Positions 17,189 to 26,079 of a DNA stretch of 64,000 nt are shown here, piece after piece. The stretch comes from Bacillota bacterium (lineage in GTDB: Bacteria; Bacillota; Clostridia; Christensenellales; Aristaeellaceae). The position numbers and the translations under genes are program-made. The notes below the pieces were generated by a model. The model did no database searches. It saw only the letters and a list, made by a program, of their open reading frames with translations, and was not told where the DNA came from. The stretch's first letter is position 1. Every line of letters starts with the position of its first letter. The DNA lies in NCBI GenBank assembly GCA_023460055.1, contig JAEWRJ010000046.1, forward strand, positions 3,338 through 67,337, in the 5' to 3' direction.

Positions 17189-19110
17189 AAAAACGATCCG
17201 CAAGCGATACCCATCACGCGGATAAGCGCCGCGACCTGGCCCGGGAACTGATCCCCCAGGATGCCCGCCGGGCCTATCTTCACCCGAGCAAGCGGGGCCT
17301 GCCGGGCACTCTGCTTGGGATGTACCGGCCGATCCTGAAAAACCCCCGCATCATCCTCAGCGCGCTTCTCTACGCCCTGTCGGCCGGGATTTTGCCCCTG
17401 CTGGGCGTGCTGGTGGTGCAGCATCTGGCAGGCCTCCTGGCCTCCCCGGGGGCGACCGCAGGCAGCATGTTCACAGCGGCCGGGCTGTATGCCGCCGCCT
17501 TCTTCCTGCTGACCGCCCTTTCCTCCCAGCTGCTGCACCGCAACTATACCTGGTTTAACCAAATGCGCATGGATATGCTGGCGGACGCTTTGGGCCAGAT
17601 GATGCGCATGGACTACGGCCTGTTTGAAAATCCGGGCTTCATGGATGACGCGTCCAACTGGGACCGGAGCCTGTCCAACAACACAGCGGGTTACGAAGGC
17701 ACCTTCCATGAAGGCTTTGAGCTGGGCGCCGTGCTGGTATCCTCCCTGCTGCTGGGCTGGCTGCTGGGGCAGGCCAGCCTCCTGATCCCCCTCACAGGCC
17801 TGTTTTTCATCGCGGTCAACTATCTGTCGCAGGCGCATATCACCGCCTACAAGCACAGCCGGCGCGAGGAGGTATCGCGCCAGGCGAGGCGGTCAAGCAA
17901 TTTCGCGGCGGAGGCCTCAGACTTCGGGGCGGGCAAGGATGTCAGGCTGTTTGATATGGCCGGCCGCTTCCGCCATGCCTTTGACGAGATGATCAAGGCT
18001 TACATGAAGCTGTACCGCGGCTTCACGGGGCGCGAACTGCTGCTGTCCCTGCCGGAATCACTGGCCCTGGTGGCCATCGATCTGGTATGCGCCGCCGTGC
18101 TGGTACAGAGGTATCTGTCAGGCGGCATGGATACCGCGAGGCTCCTGACGCTGTTGACCGCGCTGGCCCTGTTTTCCGCCGTTATGCAGGTGCTGGGCAG
18201 GAAGCTCGCGTTCATCAAGGGCGAGACGCTGTATGTCAACGACAGCTTTGACTTTATCCAGGCGGAGCTGGGCGCCAAGGGCGGCAGCGGCACCATCCCC
18301 GGAGAAGGGCCGGTGGAGATCGTGTTTGAGGATGTATCCTTCAGTTATCCCGGAAGTGACAGGCCTGTCCTGCAGGGGCTGAACCTGCGCCTGGCCGCCG
18401 GCGAAAAGTGCGCCCTGGTGGGTGTCAACGGCGCCGGCAAGACGACGATGGTCAAGCTGATCACGGGGCTGTACCAGCCGACGTCCGGGCGTATTCTGAT
18501 CAACGGGGTCGACGCGGCCACGCTGCCCCAAAGGGAACTGTTCCGCCTGTTTGGCGTCGTCTTCCAGGAGACGCAGCCCCTGGCGATGACCATCGCCGAA
18601 AATGTGGCGGCGTCCGATGAAGCGATCGACCGCGAGCGGGTGGTCGAATGCTTAAGGACGGCCGGTCTCTGGGAAAAGGTCAGCGGCTTTGACAAGGGCA
18701 TCGATACCCCGATGCTGCGCGTGATCGAGGACGACGGGGTCATCCTCTCCGGCGGCGAAAACCAAAAGCTGATGATCGCCAGGGCGCTGTACAGGGGGGA
18801 CACCCGCATGATGGTGATGGACGAGCCGACGGCCGCGCTGGACGCGCTGGCCGAGGAAAAGATCTACCGTGAGTTTGACAGCCTCTTGCGGAGGCGCACG
18901 GCGCTGTTCATCTCCCATCGGCTGGCATCCACCAGGTTTTGCGACCGCATCGTGGTGCTGGACGGCGGCCGGATCAGCCAGGCCGGCACCCATGACGAGC
19001 TGCTGAACCGCGAGGGGCTGTACAGGGAGATGTTTTTGACCCAGGGCAAGTATTACCGTCAGGATAAGGAGGAAGGGCAGGATGAAGAAGCCCGGTCGTA
19101 CAGCGCCTGA
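17185..19110 (+). CDS. ABC exporter half-transporter A (TMD-NBD fusion)
   Basis: A 641-residue export protein: an N-terminal six-helix membrane domain (about 45-340) and a C-terminal ATPase with Walker A GVNGAGKTT (about 414), signature LSGGENQK (about 521) and Walker B MMVMDEPTAALD (about 541). The start is GTG at 17185 in the overlap with the regulator gene. Together with the next gene it should form a heterodimer. The catalytic Glu after Walker B is retained (DEP). The substrate is unknown; peptides and drugs are usual. The layout regulator-exporter-exporter resembles multidrug or bacteriocin-resistance operons. Confidence 0.9.
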   Translation: MKKRSASDTHHADKRRDLARELIPQDARRAYLHPSKRGLPGTLLGMYRPILKNPRIILSALLYALSAGILPLLGVLVVQHLAGLLASPGATAGSMFTAAGLYAAAFFLLTALSSQLLHRNYTWFNQMRMDMLADALGQMMRMDYGLFENPGFMDDASNWDRSLSNNTAGYEGTFHEGFELGAVLVSSLLLGWLLGQASLLIPLTGLFFIAVNYLSQAHITAYKHSRREEVSRQARRSSNFAAEASDFGAGKDVRLFDMAGRFRHAFDEMIKAYMKLYRGFTGRELLLSLPESLALVAIDLVCAAVLVQRYLSGGMDTARLLTLLTALALFSAVMQVLGRKLAFIKGETLYVNDSFDFIQAELGAKGGSGTIPGEGPVEIVFEDVSFSYPGSDRPVLQGLNLRLAAGEKCALVGVNGAGKTTMVKLITGLYQPTSGRILINGVDAATLPQRELFRLFGVVFQETQPLAMTIAENVAASDEAIDRERVVECLRTAGLWEKVSGFDKGIDTPMLRVIEDDGVILSGGENQKLMIARALYRGDTRMMVMDEPTAALDALAEEKIYREFDSLLRRRTALFISHRLASTRFCDRIVVLDGGRISQAGTHDELLNREGLYREMFLTQGKYYRQDKEEGQDEEARSYSA

Positions 19111-20908
19111 GGGGCGTGAGATCGGCTCCATGGAGGCGATCGCGAGCCTGATGAAGATCATCTGGAAGGCCGATAAAGTCTATTTTTTTGTATACTTCCT
19201 GCTGAGCCTGACGACGGCGGCCAGCGGCATGATCAACCTGGTGCTGCCCAAGATGCTCATCGACGGCATTTCGCAGGGATGGCCCGCCGGGCGCTTTATA
19301 CCGGCCGTCGCGCTGTTTTGCCTGGCCAAGTACCTGATACTGCAGCTGCTGGCGCTGATGAGCCGGCAAAACAAGGTGCATCAGGAGGCGCTGGACAGGC
19401 GGCTGCCCACGCTGCTGGCGGAGAAAACCATGCGCATGTCCTACAAGATGCTGGAAGACCCGCAGGTGCTTGACCTCAAGGAGCGCGCGCTGTTTCCTAT
19501 CACCTACGGGGCTGTCTATCAGCTGCTGGATTCGGGTGTGCGCCTGCTGAGCGCCGGGATGACGCTGATCTCGCTGTCAGCCGTGCTGCTTTACTTCAGC
19601 CCCCTGTTCCTGGTGGTCCTGATCCTGCTGTCCGCGGCGGCGATGATGCTGTCTTCCCGCTTCATGAAGATGATACAGCTAACGATGCAGGAGGTGATCC
19701 CGATCAACCGCCGCTACGGCTATTATGCCAATACGGCCGGAGAAGCGCCTTTTCAAAAGGAATACAGGATTTACGGCATGGATCAGCTGATGCTCAAAAA
19801 GATCAAGGAATATAACCGGATCATCACCTCCTGGCTGCACGGCGTCCATGTCAAGCAGGCCAATAACGAGTGCCTGCAGGCCCTCATCGCGGGTGTGGTG
19901 CGCCTGATGGCCTATGGCTACACCGCCCTGCGCGTGCTGAACGCGAACTGGGGCGCGCAGATCGGCCTGGGCGACTTTTCCGTCATCGTCATGGCCACCG
20001 AAAACTTCTTCAAGAGCTTCCGGGAAGGCGCCATGGGCATCCTGACCACCGGCCAGTCCGCCGCCTACCTGATCCCCTTTTGCAGCTTCATGAAGCTGGA
20101 TGAGGATGAAAAGCGGGAAGGCGCCGCCATCCGGGAGATCGGCGAATTCCGCTCCCTGCTCTTTGACAATGTCAGCTTTTCCTACCCCAAGACGGACAGG
20201 CTGATCCTGGACGGCATCTCCTTTGAGATCAAGGCGGGGGAAAAGATATCCATCGTCGGCCTCAACAACGCCGGCAAGTCCACCATCGTCAAGCTGATCT
20301 GCCGCCTGTTTGACCCCCGGGAGGGGCGTATCCTCTACAACGGCGTCGACATCAGGGAGTATGACCGGCGCGTCTACCTGCAGAAGCTGTCCTGCGTGTT
20401 CCAGGATTTCAGGCTCTTCCCCTTCAGCCTCCTTGACAACATCGCGACTGCCGGCATCAGGGACGAGGCCGGCGTGTGGAAGGTGCTGCGCGAGACGGGT
20501 ATGGAGGAGGCGGTGAAATCGCTGCCCCGCGGACTTGATACCAAGCTGAACAAAGCGCTGTGGGAAGAAGCCACGGACTTTTCCGGCGGCCAGAAGCAGA
20601 AGCTGGCCATTGCCCGCTGCCTCTACCGCCCGGCCGGTCTGGTCATCATGGATGAACCCACCGCGGCCCTCGACCCCCTGGCCGAAAGCGAAGTCTACGA
20701 GCACTTCCACGAGCTGACACGGGGCAGAACCGCCATCTTCATCTCCCACCGCATGTCCAGCTCCACCTTCTGCGACAAGATCCTGCTGCTGCAGGACGCG
20801 AAGATCGTCGCCTTTGACAGCCATGAGAACCTGATGAAGGGGGATAATCTGTACAGGGAATTGTTCCAGACGCAGGCGAGGAACTACGTTGTAAATGCTG
20901 AATGCTGA
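19082..20908 (+). CDS. ABC exporter half-transporter B (TMD-NBD fusion)
   Basis: A 608-residue partner of the preceding protein, with six helices (about 20-330) and an ATPase domain: Walker A GLNNAGKST (about 395), signature FSGGQKQK (about 500), Walker B LVIMDEPTAALDP. The start at 19082 has AAGGAGG nine bases upstream and overlaps the previous gene by 29 bases. The last five residues (VNAEC) and the stop are encoded within a copy of the dispersed AATGCTG repeat, so the C-terminus has been altered or extended by that repeat. Confidence 0.9.
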   Translation: MKKPGRTAPEGREIGSMEAIASLMKIIWKADKVYFFVYFLLSLTTAASGMINLVLPKMLIDGISQGWPAGRFIPAVALFCLAKYLILQLLALMSRQNKVHQEALDRRLPTLLAEKTMRMSYKMLEDPQVLDLKERALFPITYGAVYQLLDSGVRLLSAGMTLISLSAVLLYFSPLFLVVLILLSAAAMMLSSRFMKMIQLTMQEVIPINRRYGYYANTAGEAPFQKEYRIYGMDQLMLKKIKEYNRIITSWLHGVHVKQANNECLQALIAGVVRLMAYGYTALRVLNANWGAQIGLGDFSVIVMATENFFKSFREGAMGILTTGQSAAYLIPFCSFMKLDEDEKREGAAIREIGEFRSLLFDNVSFSYPKTDRLILDGISFEIKAGEKISIVGLNNAGKSTIVKLICRLFDPREGRILYNGVDIREYDRRVYLQKLSCVFQDFRLFPFSLLDNIATAGIRDEAGVWKVLRETGMEEAVKSLPRGLDTKLNKALWEEATDFSGGQKQKLAIARCLYRPAGLVIMDEPTAALDPLAESEVYEHFHELTRGRTAIFISHRMSSSTFCDKILLLQDAKIVAFDSHENLMKGDNLYRELFQTQARNYVVNAEC

Positions 20909-20923
20909 ATGCGGAATGCAAAA
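20893..20923 (+). repeat. GCATTC-type dispersed repeat, copy 1
   Basis: Tandem AATGCTG units (AATGCTGAATGCTGAATGC) overlapping the stop codon of the exporter gene. The same repeat type is seen at 32259, 38239, 39692 and 56287. Confidence 0.7.
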
Positions 20924-20945
20924 TGACGGAAAGCTATGGGGAAGC

Positions 20946-20980
20946 GGCTGCGGGGAGGTATTCCCGGCAGCCCTTTCTCC
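20946..20980 (+). terminator. Probable terminator of the ABC exporter operon
   Basis: GGCTGCGGGGA (20946-20956) pairs with TTCCCGGCAGCC (20961-20972), followed by CTTTCTCC. The T-run is poor, so this is moderate evidence. Confidence 0.5.
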
Positions 20981-21057
20981 ATTGTTTCCTCATCGCCTTG
21001 CCCATTATCCCCTTGTGGATTAGAATGGGGTCATGATACCGCGGAGGGGGTGAACTG

Positions 21058-22344
21058 ATGACCGATAACGCGCTGCGCCAGCAGATGGGCATATCGCTGG
21101 GGCAGGCGTACAGCCTGCAGCAGCGCAGGGAACTCGCGCTGCTGCAGTGCGATTACACGGAACTGGCGCAGGAGCTGACCTCCGCCTGCCGAGATAATCC
21201 CCTGCTGGAAGAAAAAAGCGCCGTTTCCTGTCCTCTCTATCCTGTCTCCGGCGGCAGGCGCGTTTCTCAATGGGCAGAAACTCCTTTTGACACGCCTGAC
21301 CGCTCCTATGATAATCGCAAGCTTTTAAGGGAACAGATTCCTCTTGATATGGAGGAGGGGCTCAGCCGCGCCGTTAACGGGCTGATCGACTACCTGGACG
21401 ATAGGGGCTTTTTGCGCTTGTCCGCGCGGGAGGCCTGCTTGCAGCTTTTACTGGAGCGGGAGGTGTATCAGCAGGCTCTCTTCTGCCTCAAACGCATGGG
21501 GCCGGGTGGCATCGGCTGCAAGGACCCGGGGGATTATCTGGCTTTTCAGCTCAAGCGGCAGAAGAAGCCGCTTTCCTGGGGGAAAATCTGCCGGGAGAAC
21601 CTGCCCTGGATCGCGCTCAAGCAATACCGCCTGATATGCGAAGCTTACGGCATGGATTTGGCCGAGGCAAAGCGTTGCTGTGCCCATATCGCGACGCTCA
21701 ACCCCTTTCCGCTCAAGGGCGGCGGCGGGGCGGAGCCGGTTGTCATCAGCAAGCCGGAGCTGCGTATCGATGCCTGTGAGGGCGGGTGGCAGTGCAACCT
21801 CATAGAGCCGCTGAGCGAGTGCTATGAGCTCAGCGCGAGGCTGCGCGAATACCGGGGCGCTTGCCTGTCCCCTGAAGAGTGTGAATATGTGCGGGACAAC
21901 ACGGCCAAGGCCCGCTTCCTGCTGGCGGCGCTCAGGCGGCGGGAAGGGACCCTGCTGCGCGTCGGACGCCTGATCACCGCAAAGCAGCAAAGCTACTTGG
22001 GCGGAGGGGCATTGGCTGCTTGCCCGCAGAGCGAGGCGGCCAGGGAGCTTGGACTGAATCCCTCCACGTTCAGCCGTGCCCTTCGGGATAAATACCTCCT
22101 GTTTGAGGGAGGCATCTATCCGCTCTCCTTCTTTTTTCAGGCAGGGGGCGGGGGCGGCTTGTCCAAGCAAAGTATACAGGACTTGATCGAGAGCCTGCTG
22201 AAAGAGGCCGGGGAGAAGCGCCTGTCTGACCGGAAAATAGCTGAGCGGCTGCTGGAACGGCACGGCATCGGGCTGTCACGGCGCACGGTGGCCAAGTACC
22301 GCAAGGAGCGCAGGCTCCCATCCGGCTACTATAAGGGGATATAA
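21058..22344 (+). CDS. rpoN: RNA polymerase sigma-54 factor
   Basis: A 428-residue alternative sigma factor that directs RNA polymerase to -24/-12 promoters and needs an AAA+ activator. The N-terminal activator-contact region is visible as LQQRRELALLQCDYTELAQE followed by NPLLEE. The core-binding and DNA-binding regions follow, and the RpoN box reads SRRTVAKYRKER near residues 406-417. It is somewhat shorter than typical RpoN (about 440-480). The start at 21058 follows GGAGGGGGTG. A sensor kinase and an NtrC-type activator lie directly downstream, and a consensus sigma-54 promoter lies beyond them, so the three genes look like one dedicated circuit. Confidence 0.93.
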   Translation: MTDNALRQQMGISLGQAYSLQQRRELALLQCDYTELAQELTSACRDNPLLEEKSAVSCPLYPVSGGRRVSQWAETPFDTPDRSYDNRKLLREQIPLDMEEGLSRAVNGLIDYLDDRGFLRLSAREACLQLLLEREVYQQALFCLKRMGPGGIGCKDPGDYLAFQLKRQKKPLSWGKICRENLPWIALKQYRLICEAYGMDLAEAKRCCAHIATLNPFPLKGGGGAEPVVISKPELRIDACEGGWQCNLIEPLSECYELSARLREYRGACLSPEECEYVRDNTAKARFLLAALRRREGTLLRVGRLITAKQQSYLGGGALAACPQSEAARELGLNPSTFSRALRDKYLLFEGGIYPLSFFFQAGGGGGLSKQSIQDLIESLLKEAGEKRLSDRKIAERLLERHGIGLSRRTVAKYRKERRLPSGYYKGI

Positions 22345-22417
22345 TGGAGTTCGGCTGAATCACTCCGGATACCGCGCAGCGGGTGTTTGTCGGGGAAAAG
22401 AAAGGATGGGCGTGTGA

Positions 22418-24445
22418 TTGAAGGCTGAGAAAAGGCTCAGGCTACGGGCTGCGATGCTGCTGTGCCTGCTGGCGCTGCCCATCCTGTGGCCCGGGGAAGC
22501 CCTGGCTGTGCGCACCAGCCTGCGCGTCGCGCTGGCGGCTGATAACCCGCCGATGCAGTTTTTTGATGAACGCGGAGCTGCGCAGGGCATGCATATTGAT
22601 TTTCTGGATAACATCGCCCAGCGGGAAAATTTGAGCATCAGCTATGTGCCGGTAGATAGCGAGCGGGACGCGCTCAAGATGCTTCGCGATCAGAAAGTGG
22701 ACCTGGTGCTGGGCGTGATGAGCGGGCGTTATCATGAAGAAGGGATCGTCAGCAGCGGCACGCTGTCTTCCTTTCCTGTTTGCCTGATCGCGCCAAATAT
22801 CCTGCTGGAGGGGGACAAGCTGAAGACCGGGCCGGGCAGCCTGTCCGCCATCTATGAGTACGCCTCCCTGGCCCAGCCGATGATCGCGGGCTTGGGTGTG
22901 CGCCAGTACCATGCTGTGGGCAGCCAGCAGGCATTGATGGGAAAGCACCTGGATGAACCGCAGACCCTCATGATTGGCGTGAAGGACAGCCTTTTGTATC
23001 AGATCCACGAACTGGGGCTGGATGACAGCTACACCATCATCAACAACCATGTCGGCATGCTCTCCTATACCATGCTGCTGCGCGGCCAGGATCAGCTGCT
23101 GCTGCGCATGATCAACCGGGCGCTGATCAGCCTGCGGTCCAGTGAGGAGTATGACCTCATTCATCTCAAATGGGCGCCCAACCCCGAGGAGATTCGCTTG
23201 CAGCGCTCCATCCTGCGAGTGATCCTGATCTTCGCGGCCATTGTGGCGGCCTTGCTGCTGTATTCGCTGGTGGCGCGGCGTATGCGCCGGCTGCTCAAGC
23301 AGCAGGTGCGGGAACAGACAGAGGAGATACGGGCGGTCAACACGGCGCTGGCCGAGAATATGGCCAGGCTGTCTGACCTGTCGGAGCTCCAGCGGCGCAT
23401 CATCGAGTTTTCGCCCTGCGGGATGATCCTGGTGGACGCGGAGGGCGCTGTGCGCCTGATCAACCAGTCCGCCCTTGAGATGGCGGGGATGCCGGAAGAT
23501 TATCCGGGGAGGCCGCTCAAGGATATTCCCTTCTTCCGCGCCCTCATCGGTGACAAGGATCTGGACAGCCTGAAAGATGACGCCCCCGCGCTTGTGTGGA
23601 ACACCAGACTCGATCCCTACCAGCTGCCTGAGGGGCCGGGGGGCAGCTACCACTGCACGCTGCACCGCACTCGGGCGATGGGGGAGAGCGATGGGGCCCT
23701 GATGACGGTGCTGGATACCACGGCGGAGGAGATGCGCAAGCAGCAGGTCTTTGACAAGGAGAAGTCCAAGGCCTTGACCATCATGGTGGCGGGCCTGGCG
23801 CACGAGATCAAAAACCCGCTCACTTCCATCAAGACCTTTGCGCAGCTTCTGGTGTCAAGAAAGGGAGACCAGCAGGTGCAGGAGCAGTTCGCCCGCTTTG
23901 TGCCCGGAGAGATCGACCGAATCAGCCGGCTCATCGAGAGCCTGATCAACTATTCGCGCCCCGTGCGCAAGCGGGTTGAGGTATTATGCGTGAAAGATAT
24001 CATCGAGGAGTGTGTTTACTTTGCCCGCGCGATGCGCCGCGACAGAATCGATATCAGATGCAATCTGGCGGAAGGGCTGCGCGTGGCGGCTGATAAGGAT
24101 CAGATCAAGCAAGTAATCATCAATCTGATGATCAACGGCTTGGAATCCATGCAAAAAAAGCAGGAGCTTGCTCAGGAAGGCTGCAAGCCGCTGGTGCTTG
24201 AAGTCAGGGCCGCGCGCGACGGCAAGGATGTTCTGATATGCGTTGAGGATAATGGCATGGGCATGAACAGAAAGCAGCTGTCGCGCTGTACCGATCCCTT
24301 TTTCTCGACCAAGACAAGCGGCACGGGCCTGGGGCTGTCGCTGTCCAGGAGCTATATTGAGGAAAATGGCGGAAAGCTGTCGCTTGAAAGCGGCGAAGGC
24401 GTGGGCACCCTGGCCCAAATACGGATGGAGTGTGCGCAGATATGA
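22418..24445 (+). CDS. Sensor histidine kinase with extracellular SBP_bac_3-like domain
   Basis: A 675-residue membrane kinase. A signal sequence (about 1-30, ending in GEALA) is followed by an extracellular solute-binding-protein domain (about 32-250, starting LRVALAADNPPMQFFDERGA), a transmembrane helix (about 265-288), a coiled segment, a PAS domain (about 325-440), HisKA with the phosphorylated His near residue 462 in GLAHEIKNPLTS, and an ATPase domain with N, G1 (ENGMGM-like EDNGMGMN) and G2 (GTGLGLSL) boxes. The best start is TTG at 22418 with AAAGGA upstream; the next ATG would remove the basic N-region. It overlaps the response regulator gene by four bases. It probably senses an extracellular amino acid or peptide. 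Confidence 0.9.
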   Translation: MKAEKRLRLRAAMLLCLLALPILWPGEALAVRTSLRVALAADNPPMQFFDERGAAQGMHIDFLDNIAQRENLSISYVPVDSERDALKMLRDQKVDLVLGVMSGRYHEEGIVSSGTLSSFPVCLIAPNILLEGDKLKTGPGSLSAIYEYASLAQPMIAGLGVRQYHAVGSQQALMGKHLDEPQTLMIGVKDSLLYQIHELGLDDSYTIINNHVGMLSYTMLLRGQDQLLLRMINRALISLRSSEEYDLIHLKWAPNPEEIRLQRSILRVILIFAAIVAALLLYSLVARRMRRLLKQQVREQTEEIRAVNTALAENMARLSDLSELQRRIIEFSPCGMILVDAEGAVRLINQSALEMAGMPEDYPGRPLKDIPFFRALIGDKDLDSLKDDAPALVWNTRLDPYQLPEGPGGSYHCTLHRTRAMGESDGALMTVLDTTAEEMRKQQVFDKEKSKALTIMVAGLAHEIKNPLTSIKTFAQLLVSRKGDQQVQEQFARFVPGEIDRISRLIESLINYSRPVRKRVEVLCVKDIIEECVYFARAMRRDRIDIRCNLAEGLRVAADKDQIKQVIINLMINGLESMQKKQELAQEGCKPLVLEVRAARDGKDVLICVEDNGMGMNRKQLSRCTDPFFSTKTSGTGLGLSLSRSYIEENGGKLSLESGEGVGTLAQIRMECAQI

Positions 24446-25806
24446 AACCCAGTGTGCTGATCATAGACGATGAAATGGCGATCTGCGTGTCGCTGAGCCT
24501 GGCGCTGGAGGGCAGATATAGCGTATCCAGCGCGACGGACGCGGCTGCCGGCCTTCAGATGGCTGAAGACTTGAAGCCGCAGGTGGTCCTGCTGGATCTG
24601 AAGATAGGCCAGGTGGACGGCATCGGCGTGCTGCGCCGTATACGCCGGATCTCGCCCTCTTCGGTTACGATCATCATGACGGCCTATGGCAGCATCCGAT
24701 CCTCGGTGGAGGCCATCCGCGAGGGGGCTTTCAACTACCTGACCAAACCCCTTGATATGGAAGAGCTGGAGGTGTTCATCGAGTCCGCCCTCAGCTTCCG
24801 CGCGCTCAATGAGAAGGTCAGGTCCCTCAGGGAGGAGCTGCAAAGCCGCTATTCCTACGGGGACATGATCGGCAAAAGCCCAGTGATGCAGCGCATCTAT
24901 GAAACCATTGAGAAGATCAAGGATTCTGCCGTCAGCGTGATGCTGACCGGGGAGAGCGGCACCGGCAAGGAACTGGCCGCCCGCGCCATCCACTACCTGG
25001 GCAGCCGCAGGGAGGAGCGCTTTGTGCCCGTCAACTGCATCGCCATCCCCGATGGGCTGCTGGAGGGGGAGTTTTTCGGCCATGTGAAGGGCGCGTTTAC
25101 GGGCGCGGTGCGTGACAGCCAGGGCAAGCTGGAGGCGGCGCACAAGGGCACCCTTTTTTTGGACGAAGTGGGCGATATGCCCGTCGCCCTGCAGGGCAAG
25201 CTTCTGCGCGTGCTGCAGGAGCGGGAGTTTTCGCCCGTGGGCAGCAATGAGCTGCGGCAGGTCGACGTGCGCGTCATCTCCGCCACTAACCGGGACCTCG
25301 CGGCGCTGATCCGCGAGGGAGGCTTCCGCCATGAGCTTCTCTACCGGCTCAACGTGGTCAATATCCGCCTGCCTTCGCTGAAGGAGCGGCGGGAGGATAT
25401 CCCGCTGATCATCAGCCATTTTCTGGATAAGTATGCCAGGGAATACGGCAAACCACGACCGGATATTGACGCCGCGGCGCAGCGCCTGCTGCTGGATTAC
25501 GATTACCCCGGCAATGTACGCGAGCTGGGCAATTTCCTGGAATATGCCTTTGCCCTGTGCGACGGCAAGTGCATTACCCAGAGGGACCTCCCCCCGCAGC
25601 TGAGCGGCAGGCAGGCAGGGGACGCGGCCCGCTCGGATGAAGCGCTGATTGATGATTACCTCTCCCGCCACAGCCTTGCGCAGATCGAACAGGCGGCCAT
25701 CCGCGCCACCATGAGCAAAAACGGCAACCACCAGCGCAGGACGGCAGCCGATCTGGGGATTAGCGAGCGGGGGTTGAGGGGAAAACTCTCTGAGATGCAG
25801 GAGTAG
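24442..25806 (+). CDS. NtrC-family sigma-54 activator (response regulator)
   Basis: A 454-residue enhancer-binding protein. The receiver domain (1-120) has acidic residues D9 and D10, the phosphorylated Asp52 in LLDLKIG, and Lys in LTKPLD. The AAA+ domain has Walker A GESGTGKE, the sigma-54 contact loop GAFTGA near residue 217 and Walker B LFLDEVGDMP. The C-terminus is a Fis-type helix-turn-helix (about 410-454). The start MKPSVLIIDDE at 24442 is in the ATGA overlap with the kinase gene. The kinase should phosphorylate it; paired palindromes at 25854-25901 are likely binding sites and the -24/-12 promoter at 26010 the target. Confidence 0.95.
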   Translation: MKPSVLIIDDEMAICVSLSLALEGRYSVSSATDAAAGLQMAEDLKPQVVLLDLKIGQVDGIGVLRRIRRISPSSVTIIMTAYGSIRSSVEAIREGAFNYLTKPLDMEELEVFIESALSFRALNEKVRSLREELQSRYSYGDMIGKSPVMQRIYETIEKIKDSAVSVMLTGESGTGKELAARAIHYLGSRREERFVPVNCIAIPDGLLEGEFFGHVKGAFTGAVRDSQGKLEAAHKGTLFLDEVGDMPVALQGKLLRVLQEREFSPVGSNELRQVDVRVISATNRDLAALIREGGFRHELLYRLNVVNIRLPSLKERREDIPLIISHFLDKYAREYGKPRPDIDAAAQRLLLDYDYPGNVRELGNFLEYAFALCDGKCITQRDLPPQLSGRQAGDAARSDEALIDDYLSRHSLAQIEQAAIRATMSKNGNHQRRTAADLGISERGLRGKLSEMQE

Positions 25807-25853
25807 CGCTTCACGCGCTTGAGGTCAATCGTCGTCAAAAGCCGCGCGGTGAT

Positions 25854-25901
25854 CAGGCAAAATTTGCTTGTCGTCAAAGATTAAGAGGCAAAATTTGCCT
25901 C
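25854..25901 (+). promoter_or_regulatory. Paired upstream activator sites for the NtrC-type regulator
   Basis: Two palindromes of the same kind: CAGGCAAAATTTGCTTG at 25854-25870 (one mismatch) and GAGGCAAAATTTGCCTC at 25885-25901 (perfect, 8+1+8). Their centres are 31 bp apart, about three helical turns, and they lie about 118 and 149 bp upstream of the -24 element. Each is preceded by GTCGTCAAA, so the unit is a direct duplication. This is the usual geometry of a sigma-54 enhancer. Confidence 0.75.
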
Positions 25902-25914
25902 CATCATGATCTTC

Positions 25915-25941
25915 CCTCGCCCCTAAGGGGGTTTTTTTATT
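25915..25941 (+). terminator. Possible short terminator after the regulator gene
   Basis: CCCCTAAGGGG with a very short stem is followed by a run of seven T (25932-25938). It lies between the activator sites and the sigma-54 promoter and could end the rpoN-kinase-regulator transcript. The stem is weak. Confidence 0.45.
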
Positions 25942-26009
25942 AGGAAAAGCGAGGATCTGGAAAAATTTTATCCGATATGCTCATGGTTTATGAAGACGGC
26001 GCGAAAAGT

Positions 26010-26024
26010 TGGCACAAATATTGC
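26010..26024 (+). promoter_or_regulatory. Sigma-54 (-24/-12) promoter of the peptide transporter operon
   Basis: TGGCACAAATATTGC matches the consensus TGGCAC-N5-TTGC at every fixed position, with GG at 26011-26012 and GC at 26023-26024. It lies 56 bases upstream of the binding-protein start and downstream of the paired activator sites. With rpoN and an NtrC-type regulator just upstream, this is a high-confidence functional assignment. Confidence 0.9.
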
Positions 26025-26079
26025 TAATAATTTAAAGTGTAAGTGCCGAAAGGCAAATAACAAAAAGGGAGACTTGATC

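Noticed and set aside
19679..20824. Long minus-strand frame opposite the second ABC exporter gene
   Set aside because: Antisense shadow with no family motif.
24352..25731. Long minus-strand frame opposite the NtrC-type regulator
   Set aside because: Antisense shadow rich in His, Gly, Ala and Gln; the plus-strand protein has every expected motif.
25990..26079. N-terminal extension of the peptide-binding protein
   Set aside because: It would run through the sigma-54 promoter; the signal peptide begins at 26080.
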